11,498 bases of DNA from Ignavibacteriales bacterium CG12_big_fil_rev_8_21_14_0_65_30_8 (GTDB lineage: Bacteria > Bacteroidota > Ignavibacteria > Ignavibacteriales > Ignavibacteriaceae), in NCBI GenBank assembly GCA_002783525.1, contig PFGS01000014.1, positions 1 to 11,498 on the forward strand, written 5' to 3'. This document shows positions 1 through 6,100 of this stretch, one piece after another. Every line of letters begins with the position of its first letter. Within the stretch, counting starts at the first letter, position 1. Both the position numbers and the translations under genes were made by a program. Below the pieces are notes generated by a model. The model saw only the letters and a list, made by a program, of their open reading frames with translations. It did no database searches and had not been told where the DNA came from.

Positions 1-74
1 ACGTCAGTAGCTCAATTGGCTAGAGCAGCGGTCTCCAAAACCGCAGGTTGGGGGTTCGAGTCCTCCCTGACGTG
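1..74 (+). tRNA. trnW: tRNA-Trp (anticodon CCA)
   Basis: Full cloverleaf by eye. The 7-bp acceptor stem (1-7 with 67-73) is fully paired and the discriminator is G74. The D stem is 10-13 with 23-26. The anticodon stem is 28-32 with 40-44 around the loop CTCCAAA, which places anticodon CCA at 35-37 and reads UGG (Trp). The variable loop is 45-49. The T stem is 50-54 with 62-66, including one G-U pair, around loop TTCGAGT. The bases after the discriminator are CTG, so the 3' CCA is not encoded and must be added by tRNA nucleotidyltransferase. The gene begins at the first base of the window, so its promoter and any upstream neighbour are unseen. No terminator lies between it and secE, so it is probably cut from a transcript shared with the mRNA downstream. 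Confidence 0.97.
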
Positions 75-97
75 CTGCTTAAATTAAGGAATTAGTT

Positions 98-280
98 ATG
101 AAAGAAAAAATAATAGGTTTCTTTGAAGATGTAGTAAAAGAAATGAAAAAAGTTACTTGGCCAACTAAAGACGAATTAAAAGAATCTACAAATGTTGTAA
201 TTGTTGTTTGTCTTTTGATAGCAGCTTTTACCTATGCAATCGATATGATTATTACACAACTTTTTAAAGGACTTTTTTAA
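98..280 (+). CDS. secE: SecE, preprotein translocase subunit
   Basis: A 60-residue single-span SecE of the short bacterial type; E. coli SecE is about twice as long because of two extra membrane spans. SecE clamps the two halves of the SecY channel in the inner membrane and is essential for Sec export and membrane insertion. The family hallmark is seen at residues 15-27, EMKKVTWPTKDEL, in the amphipathic cytoplasmic helix. It is followed by one hydrophobic membrane segment at about 32-56. The ATG is preceded by AAGGA at 86-90 with a 7-base gap. The gene sits between tRNA-Trp and nusG, its usual place in many bacteria. Its stop codon at 278-280 lies within 14 bases of the nusG start, which suggests co-transcription and possibly coupled translation. 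Confidence 0.96.
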   Translation: MKEKIIGFFEDVVKEMKKVTWPTKDELKESTNVVIVVCLLIAAFTYAIDMIITQLFKGLF

Positions 281-283
281 GTT

Positions 284-288
284 GGGAG
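284..288 (+). promoter_or_regulatory. Ribosome binding site that fixes the nusG start
   Basis: GGGAG lies 5 bases before the ATG at 294. It overlaps the competing in-frame TTG at 282-284, which therefore cannot use it. This supports a 178-residue protein rather than a 182-residue one. Confidence 0.75.
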
Positions 289-293
289 AAGTA

Positions 294-830
294 ATGGAAG
301 GTAAATGGTATGTAGTTAGAACTTTTTCAGGACATGAAAGCAAAGTTAAAAATTTTATTGATACTGAGCTTGAAGAAAATGAATCATTAAGAGCTAAGAT
401 CCATGAAGTTTTAGTTCCGATGGAAAAAGTTTTTGAAGTAAAAGAAGGCAAGAAAAAAAGCAAAAATAAAAATTTTTTTCCGGGTTATATTCTCGTCCAA
501 GCAGATTTAGATAATCAGGTAAAAGAATTTATTTTAAATACTCAGTCCGTTATGGGATTTTTAGGTTCGGGTAAAAATCCAAATGCTTTACAACCAGAAG
601 AAGTAAAAAGAATTATTGGACGCTTAACACAAGATGAAACAACTGAAAGAATGGAAACAATTTTTCAGAAAGGTGATCTTGTAAAAATAATTGATGGTCC
701 GTTCAATAACTTTAGCGGATTGATTGAAGAAGTTAACGAAGAGAAAATGAAAATTAAAGTAATGGTTTCAATTTTTGGTCGTAAGACACCTGTTGAAATT
801 GATTTTGTTCAAGCAGAATTAGAAAAGTAA
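294..830 (+). CDS. nusG: NusG, transcription elongation/termination factor
   Basis: A 178-residue NusG, close to the 181 of E. coli. The N-terminal NGN domain (about 1-115) begins EGKWYVVRTFSGHE and carries the FFPGY motif at 61-65; it binds the clamp of RNA polymerase. After a short linker comes the C-terminal KOW domain (about 124-178), with GD at 127-128, GPF at 135-137 and the conserved IFGRKTPVE. In known NusG proteins KOW contacts Rho or ribosomal protein S10, linking transcription to termination or translation. I chose the ATG at 294 because GGGAG at 284-288 sits 5 bases upstream. An in-frame TTG at 282 would overlap this ribosome binding site and add four residues not typical of the family. 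The gene starts 13 bases after the secE stop. Confidence 0.97.
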   Translation: MEGKWYVVRTFSGHESKVKNFIDTELEENESLRAKIHEVLVPMEKVFEVKEGKKKSKNKNFFPGYILVQADLDNQVKEFILNTQSVMGFLGSGKNPNALQPEEVKRIIGRLTQDETTERMETIFQKGDLVKIIDGPFNNFSGLIEEVNEEKMKIKVMVSIFGRKTPVEIDFVQAELEK

Positions 831-859
831 TTTAGAATTTATTTTTAAAAGGTAATAAA

Positions 860-1285
860 ATGGCAAAGAAAATAGCTGGATATATTAAACTTCAAATACC
901 GGGAGGAAAAGCTAATCCTTCACCACCTGTTGGCCCTGCTCTAGGACAAAAAGGTGTTAACATCATGGAATTTTGTAAACAGTTCAATGCAAAAACAGCA
1001 GATAAAAATGGGTTAATAATTCCTGTTGTAATAACAGTCTATGCTGATAAATCATTTACATTTATTACAAAAACTCCACCTGCATCTGTGTTATTAAAAA
1101 AAGCAGCTAATTTAGAAAAAGCATCTGCTGAACCAAACAGGGTAAAAGTTGCAGCAGTTTCAGAAAATCAGGTTAAAGAAATTGCAGAATTAAAAATGCC
1201 TGATCTAAATGCTTTTGATATTGATCATGCTATGAGCATGGTAGCCGGAACTGCAAGAAGTATGGGTATTACAGTTAAAAAATAA
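860..1285 (+). CDS. rplK: Ribosomal protein L11 (uL11)
   Basis: A 141-residue L11, the standard length. L11 binds the 1070 region of 23S rRNA at the base of the stalk, in the GTPase-associated centre where elongation factors and, in many bacteria, the stringent factor RelA act. The N-terminal domain shows the proline-rich stretch PSPPVGPALGQKG at about residues 20-32; P22 and P23 belong to the region bound by thiostrepton-type antibiotics. The C-terminal RNA-binding domain ends with GTARSMGI, as expected for the family. AAAAGG at 847-852 is the ribosome binding site, 7 bases before the ATG. It follows nusG by 29 bases and precedes rplA by 37, the usual order. The 29-base leader is too short to show a convincing L1-binding regulatory site. 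Confidence 0.97.
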   Translation: MAKKIAGYIKLQIPGGKANPSPPVGPALGQKGVNIMEFCKQFNAKTADKNGLIIPVVITVYADKSFTFITKTPPASVLLKKAANLEKASAEPNRVKVAAVSENQVKEIAELKMPDLNAFDIDHAMSMVAGTARSMGITVKK

Positions 1286-1311
1286 TTTTAATTTTATTTG
1301 ATTTAAAGGTT

Positions 1312-1320
1312 ATGGTGTAA
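1312..1320 (+). other. Two-codon ATG-GTG-TAA element just before rplA
   Basis: ATG GTG TAA ends 2 bases before the rplA ATG, giving a stop-then-restart arrangement. AAAGG at 1305-1309 is nearer to this ATG (2-base gap, unusually short) than to the rplA start (13 bases). Whether it is ever translated cannot be told from sequence, and it may be chance in AT-rich DNA. Confidence 0.2.
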
Positions 1321-1322
1321 TA

Positions 1323-2015
1323 ATGCAAAAGAGTAAAAGAAAAAAAACAATAATGGAAAAAGTTGACACAACTAAAGAGTATTCCATTATTGATGCAATA
1401 CAATTATTAAAAGATAGTTCATCTGTTAAATTTGTTGAAACACTTGATTGTGCAATGAGACTTGGTGTTGATCCGAGACACGCTGACCAAATGATAAGAG
1501 GAACTGTATCGCTTCCAAATGGAACCGGTAAAAAAGTTAGAGTGCTTGTAATTGCAAAAGGACCTAAAGCTAAAGAAGCTTTAGATGCCGGAGCTGATTA
1601 TGCAGGGTTTGAAGAATATTTAGAAAAAATTAAAGAAGGCTGGGCTGATATTGATGTTATTGTTGCAACACCAGATTCAATGGGTGAGTTAGGAAAATTA
1701 GGAAGAGTACTTGGACCAAAAGGCTTAATGCCAAATCCAAAAAGTGGTACTGTTACAATGGATGTTGCTAAAGCTGTGCAGGAAGTTAAAGCCGGTAAAA
1801 TTGAATTCAGAGTAGAAAAAGCCGGAATAGTTCATACTTCTTTAGGCAAATTAAATTTTGAGACAGATAAATTAGCAGAAAATGTAGAAGCATTTATAAA
1901 TACAATTATTAAAATGAAACCTTCTTCTGCTAAAGGCCAATATATAAAAAGTGTATATCTATCAAGTACAATGGGCCCTGGAATAATGATATCAAAAGAT
2001 ACATTGGCTATATAA
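1323..2015 (+). CDS. rplA: Ribosomal protein L1 (uL1)
   Basis: A 230-residue L1, the normal length. L1 forms the mobile L1 stalk near the E site and helps release deacylated tRNA. In other bacteria it also represses its own operon by binding mRNA. The signature GRVLGPKGLMPNPKSGTVT lies at residues 127-145. The N terminus (SKRKKTIMEKVD) and the C-terminal MKPSSAKGQYIKSVYLSSTMGPG are typical. I keep the ATG at 1323 because the basic N terminus begun there aligns with the family; an internal ATG at codon 11 has no ribosome binding site. The only Shine-Dalgarno-like element, AAAGG at 1305-1309, is 13 bases away, which is long. Between the two lies a two-codon ATG GTG TAA at 1312-1320. Both points suggest inefficient or coupled initiation. 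Confidence 0.96.
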   Translation: MQKSKRKKTIMEKVDTTKEYSIIDAIQLLKDSSSVKFVETLDCAMRLGVDPRHADQMIRGTVSLPNGTGKKVRVLVIAKGPKAKEALDAGADYAGFEEYLEKIKEGWADIDVIVATPDSMGELGKLGRVLGPKGLMPNPKSGTVTMDVAKAVQEVKAGKIEFRVEKAGIVHTSLGKLNFETDKLAENVEAFINTIIKMKPSSAKGQYIKSVYLSSTMGPGIMISKDTLAI

Positions 2016-2020
2016 AAAAG

Positions 2021-2036
2021 TTTACGCACTCGTAAA
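2021..2036 (+). promoter_or_regulatory. Small hairpin in the rplA-rplJ leader
   Basis: A perfect 6-bp inverted repeat, TTTACG and CGTAAA, surrounds a 4-base CACT loop, beginning 6 bases after the rplA stop. It is followed on the + strand by an A-rich run, not a T run, so it is not a terminator in the direction of transcription. The L10(L12)4 complex is known to bind leaders before rplJ in other bacteria, and this could be part of such a site. I cannot match it to the known leader fold. Confidence 0.4.
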
Positions 2037-2057
2037 ATGCTTCAAAAAAAATAACAT

Positions 2058-2090
2058 ATGATTAACTTAGAAACTTTTGGAAAGTTATGA
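2058..2090 (+). other. 10-codon mini-ORF overlapping the rplJ start (ATGA)
   Basis: An ATG at 2058 opens a reading frame for MINLETFGKL that ends at TGA 2088-2090, sharing bases with the rplJ ATG at 2087-2089. ATGA overlaps are the classic layout for translational coupling. No Shine-Dalgarno is visible before this ATG, since the upstream sequence is A-rich. It may be a chance ORF, but its stop lies exactly on the start codon of a gene that is autoregulated in other bacteria. Confidence 0.25.
2072..2086 (+). promoter_or_regulatory. Hairpin abutting the rplJ start codon
   Basis: AACTTT and AAAGTT form a perfect 6-bp inverted repeat around a 3-base TGG loop. The 3' arm ends on the base before the rplJ ATG. 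The only Shine-Dalgarno candidate, GGA at 2079-2081, lies in the loop and the first base of the 3' arm. Folding would therefore partly mask the ribosome binding site. The stem has a single G-C pair, so on its own it is weak and would need protein or a larger fold to matter. Confidence 0.4.
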
Positions 2091-2605
2091 ATAAAAATAA
2101 AAAACAGGATGTAATTTCTGAGGTTAAAGAAATTTTGGAAAACTCCAACGCTGTATATCTAACAGATTACAGTGGGATTGCAGTTGAAGAAATTAATAGC
2201 TTAAGAAATGACTTCCGAAATAAAGGTGTTAAATATAAAGTGATAAAAAACACTTTATTTAACAGAGCTCTTTCTGAAGTAGGAAAGTTTGAAAAACTTT
2301 CTGAACACTTGGAAGGAATGACAGGGTATGCATTTACAACAGAAGATCCTGTTGCACCTGCAAAGATCATCAAAAAGTTTTTTGATGACAAGAAAAAAAT
2401 GTCCTTAAAGGCCTGCTATATTGAAGATAAATATTATAACGGAGATCAGCTTGCAACATTAGCATCATTACCTACAAAATCTGAAGTTATTGCTTCTATA
2501 TTAAGTAGTATTAATGCACCGATCTCTGGAATTGTTGGAGCTTTAAATGCAGTTACTCGTGATCTTGTAAATGTAGTTGACCAGATATCAAAAAGAAGTA
2601 CATAA
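2087..2605 (+). CDS. rplJ: Ribosomal protein L10 (uL10), stalk base
   Basis: A 172-residue L10, slightly longer than the roughly 165 of E. coli. L10 anchors the L7/L12 stalk to the L11-binding region of 23S rRNA. The N-terminal globular domain is recognised by AVYLTDYSGIAVEEINSLR followed by YKVIKNTLFNRAL. The C-terminal part (about residues 138-170) is the long helix expected to dock the N-terminal domains of L12 dimers. How many dimers it holds cannot be judged safely by eye. The ATG at 2087 begins the family-typical MNKNKKQDVI. Its ribosome binding site is weak (GGA at 2079-2081) and lies in a small hairpin, with a mini-ORF ending over the start codon. It is 71 bases from rplA and 37 from rplL. 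In other bacteria the L10-L12 complex represses this unit through the leader. Confidence 0.96.
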   Translation: MNKNKKQDVISEVKEILENSNAVYLTDYSGIAVEEINSLRNDFRNKGVKYKVIKNTLFNRALSEVGKFEKLSEHLEGMTGYAFTTEDPVAPAKIIKKFFDDKKKMSLKACYIEDKYYNGDQLATLASLPTKSEVIASILSSINAPISGIVGALNAVTRDLVNVVDQISKRST

Positions 2606-2642
2606 AATTTTAAAAATAAAATAATTATTAGGAGATAGTAAA

Positions 2643-3020
2643 ATGGCTGAGAAAATAGCTGAAATTGTTGACAAGATAAAACAATTATCACTTGTTGAAG
2701 CTTCTGAATTAAAAAAAGCATTAGAAGATGAATTTGGTGTAACTGCCGCAGCACCTGTTATGATGGGTGGAGCTGCTCCAGCTGGTGGCGCTGTACCTGC
2801 TGAAGAAAAATCAGAATTTGATGTAGTTTTAGTTGCTGCCGGTGACAAAAAAATTAATGTAATTAAAGTTGTTAGAGCCCATACAGGCTTAGGCTTAAAA
2901 GAAGCAAAAGACCTAGTTGATTCTGCTCCAAATCCAGTTAAAGAAGGAATTCCAAAAGAAGAAGCTGAAAAGCTTAAAAAAGAATTCGAAGAGGCTGGTG
3001 CAAAAGTAGAATTAAAATAA
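2643..3020 (+). CDS. rplL: Ribosomal protein L7/L12 (bL12)
   Basis: A 125-residue L7/L12. Its dimers form the flexible stalk that recruits translational GTPases, and it is the only ribosomal protein present in several copies per ribosome. The layout is textbook: an N-terminal dimerisation and L10-binding helical domain (about 1-33), an Ala/Gly/Pro hinge (about 34-55, including GGAAPAGGAVPAEE) and a C-terminal factor-binding domain (about 56-125) with FDVVLVAAGDKKINVIKVVR and GLGLKEAKDLVD. The ribosome binding site is the strongest in the ribosomal block, AGGAG at 2630-2634, 8 bases before the ATG, as expected for a protein needed in excess. A long hairpin downstream probably lowers transcription into rpoB, helping to keep L12 output well above that of the polymerase. 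Confidence 0.98.
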   Translation: MAEKIAEIVDKIKQLSLVEASELKKALEDEFGVTAAAPVMMGGAAPAGGAVPAEEKSEFDVVLVAAGDKKINVIKVVRAHTGLGLKEAKDLVDSAPNPVKEGIPKEEAEKLKKEFEEAGAKVELK

Positions 3021-3043
3021 TTAAATACTGATATATCGCAATT

Positions 3044-3091
3044 ATACAAAAAGTGGTAAGACGGAGAAAAGCGTCTTATCGCTTTTTGTAT
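3044..3091 (+). terminator. rplL-rpoB attenuator (partial terminator) hairpin
   Basis: A 20-bp stem pairs 3044-3063 with 3072-3091 around the 8-base loop GAGAAAAG. It has only two wobbles, T3054-G3081 and G3056-T3079. The outer part is ACAAAAAG paired with CTTTTTGT and the inner core is GTAAGACG paired with CGTCTTAT. This A-run/core/T-run layout is that of a bidirectional intrinsic terminator. It stands between rplL and rpoB with no good promoter after it, so it must allow read-through. In E. coli the same gap holds an attenuator and an RNase III cleavage hairpin, and a stem this long could serve either role. The loop is purine only. Confidence 0.8.
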
Positions 3092-3153
3092 TAAAATATT
3101 CGTTGATTAAAGTAAAAGAAATTAGAACATGAAAAATAATTGGAGGTTAGCAA
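3092..3153 (+). promoter_or_regulatory. rpoB leader with strong ribosome binding site
   Basis: This 62-base AT-rich stretch lies between the attenuator and rpoB. GGAGG at 3142-3146 stands 7 bases before the TTG at 3154, a strong ribosome binding site that fixes this unusual start. I found no convincing promoter: TTGATT at 3103 has no -10 element at a proper distance. A 10-codon frame, ATG 3129 to TAA 3161, runs across the Shine-Dalgarno and over the rpoB start in another frame. It has no ribosome binding site of its own and may be chance. Confidence 0.6.
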
Positions 3154-6100
3154 TTGGATAATAAAAGAATTTCCTTTGGGAAAATATCCTCTGTAATAGA
3201 TGCTCCGGATTTATTAGATATTCAAACAGCAACGTTCGAGGGCTTCGTTCAATTTAAAGTTCCTGTCCATAAAAGATTGAACAAAGGTTTACAAGCTGTA
3301 TTCACTTCAAATTTTCCGATATTTGATAACAAAGAGAATTATAGATTAGACTTTTTAAATTACTTTTTTGAGAAACCAAGGTTTTCAGTTAATGAATGTA
3401 CTGAAAGAGGTTTAACTTATTCAGTTCCGTTAAAGGCAAAACTTCGTCTTTCCACAAAAGATAGAGAGACCGAAGAATTTGTTAATAGTGTTGAACAAGA
3501 AGTTTATCTTGGCAATTTACCATTTATGACAGAACAAGGTACGTTCGTTGTTAACGGAGCCGAAAGAGTAGTAGTTTCACAGCTGCACCGTTCACCCGGA
3601 GTGGCATTCTCACAAACTGTTCATCCAAATGGTACTCCAATTTATTCAGCCAGAATTATTCCATTAAGAGGTTCTTGGGTAGAATTTGCTACAAACATAA
3701 GCTATGTAATGTTTGTATACATAGATAGAAGAAAAAAATTCCCTGCCACTACTTTATTAAGAGCTTTGGGTTATGAAACAGATGAAGAGATTTTAGGATT
3801 ATTCAATCTGATAGAAGAAGTTCAAACTAAAAAAGTTAAACTTGAAGAATATATAGGCAGAACAATAGCAAGCGATGTATTTGATATGTCAACAGGTGAA
3901 GTTTTTCTTGCTAAAGATTCAATTTTTACAGAAGAAGATATTGACAGAGTTGATGAAGCAGAAATTGAAGTATTAAAATTCATAAATTCTGAAACATCAC
4001 CTGAATTAGATTTAATTGTTAACACACTAAAGAAAGATACATCTCACTCTAAAGAAGAAGCTTTATATGCAATTTACAGACAACTTCGATCAGGAGAAGC
4101 TCCGGACATTGAAACTGCTCAGGTGTTAATAGAAAAATTATTCTTTAATGATAAAAGATATGATCTTGGAGATGTAGGAAGACACAGAATGAATGATAGA
4201 TTAAATCTAGACATTGATGAAAATACTACCATCCTTACTGTAGAAGATATAATTGCAATAATGAAATATATTATCAAGCTTAGAGTTGGTAATGAACATG
4301 TAGATGATATTGATCACTTAGGAAATAGAAGAGTAAAAACAGTAGGCGAACAATTAGGCCAGCAGTTTAATATTGGTATGGCAAGAATGGCCAGAACAAT
4401 AAAAGAAAGAATGAATATTCGTGATGCTGAAAACTTCACACCACAAGATCTTGTAAATGCAAGAACCATTAGTAGTGTTGTAAATGCTTTCTTTGGCACA
4501 AATCAGTTATCTCAGTTTATGGATCAAACAAATCCTTTAGCTGAAATGACACACAAAAGAAGAATGTCTGCTTTAGGACCTGGTGGTTTAACAAGAGAAA
4601 GAGCAGGATTTGAGGTTCGAGATGTTCACTATACACACTATGGGCGTTTGTGTCCAATTGAAACACCTGAAGGTCCAAATATTGGTTTGATTTCTTCATT
4701 AACTATTTATGCAAGAGTAAATAGATATGGATTTTTAGAAACACCATATAGAAAAGTAGAAAAAGGCAAAGTTGCAGGTGATGTTGAATATTTATCAGCA
4801 GAACAAGAAGATTATTTTACAATTGCTCAGGCAAACGCTGAATTAGATAACAATAATAAATTTGTAAATGAAAGAGTAAAATCTAGATTCAAAGGTGAAT
4901 TTCCTGTTGCTAATGGTAATAATGTGCAATATATGGATGTGGCTCCTGCACAGTTAGTTAGTGCAGCAGCTGCAATGATTCCATTTCTTGAACACGATGA
5001 TGCTAACAGAGCTCTTATGGGTTCTAACATGCAGAGACAAGCAGTTCCACTTTTAAAACCTGAAGCACCTATTGTTGGTACAGGAATGGAAAGCAAATTA
5101 GCAAGGGATTCAAGAGCTGTTATAATTGCTAAAGGCAATGGTAAAGTTGAATATGTTGATGCCAATAGAATAATTATTAATTATGATGTAAACCCGAATA
5201 GTATTGAATCTTTAACAGGTTTTGATGATTCAAGTTCAGTAGAATATGAATTGACAAAATTTAAAGGAACAAATCAAGAAACTTGTATTAATCAAATTCC
5301 TATTGTAAAAGAAGGACAAAGAGTATCTGAAGGTGATGTAATAGCAGATGGCTGTGCAACAGACGGAGGAGAAATTGCTCTTGGTAGAAATGTTTTAGTT
5401 GCATTCATGCCTTGGAGAGGATACAATTTTGAAGATGCTATTATTATAAATGAAAAAATTGTTTCTAACGATGTTTATACTTCAATACACATTGAAGAAT
5501 ATGAATTACAAGTTAGAGAAACAAAAAGAGGCGAAGAAGAACTAACAAGAGAAATACCAAATGTTAGTGAAGAAGCTGTAAAAGATTTAGATGAATATGG
5601 AATTATAAGAGAAGGTGCTCAAGTTAAAGAAGGTGATATTCTTATAGGTAAAATAACTCCAAAAGGAGAAACTGATCCGACACCAGAAGAAAAACTTTTA
5701 AGAGCTATCTTCGGAGATAAAGCTGGTGATGTTAAAGATTCTTCCTTAAAAGCACCTCCCGGACTTAAAGGGACGATTATAAAAACTAGACTATTTAGCA
5801 GAAAAAGAAGAGATACTGAAGCTAAAAAAGTTGAAAAGAAAATTCTAGATGATTTAGAGAAACAACATAAATCTAAATTAATAGAACATTATGAAAAACT
5901 TGTTGTAAAGCTAACTAAACTTACTGAAAATGAAACCACTACAGGTATTAGAGATCTCGACGGTAGTGTGGTATTAAGAAGCGGAACAACTATAAAAGAT
6001 ACAACATTTAACTCATTAGATGATGTTACAAAATTAGACTATACTCTTGATTGGTTTGATACAAAAAAATTAAACGGACATGTTCAAAAACTATATGTAA

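Noticed and set aside
282..296. TTG at 282 as the nusG start
   Set aside because: It overlaps the only ribosome binding site, and the ATG at 294 gives a normal NusG N terminus at proper spacing.
831..859. L1-binding autoregulatory site before rplK
   Set aside because: The 29-base gap is A/T only apart from the ribosome binding site and one other G, and I could not form a stem resembling the 23S rRNA L1 site.
2009..2016. TATATA/TATAAA at the rplA end as a -10 element of an rplJ promoter
   Set aside because: No -35-like sequence lies 16-18 bases upstream, and such runs are expected in AT-rich DNA.
1832..2029. Minus-strand open frame over the rplA 3' end
   Set aside because: It is a shadow of rplA codons with no ribosome binding site support or family resemblance.
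2011..2038. Minus-strand terminator formed by the 2021-2036 hairpin followed by a T run on that strand
   Set aside because: No minus-strand gene ends here, and the T run simply mirrors the A run after the rplA stop.
2588..3049. 153-residue open frame on the minus strand opposite rplL
   Set aside because: It lies wholly across the clear rplL gene, has Ser/Ala/Phe-rich composition typical of an antisense shadow, and shows no recognisable domain.
3103..3131. Separate rpoB promoter with TTGATT at 3103
   Set aside because: At spacing 16-18 there is no acceptable -10 hexamer; the 17-base position gives AACATG.
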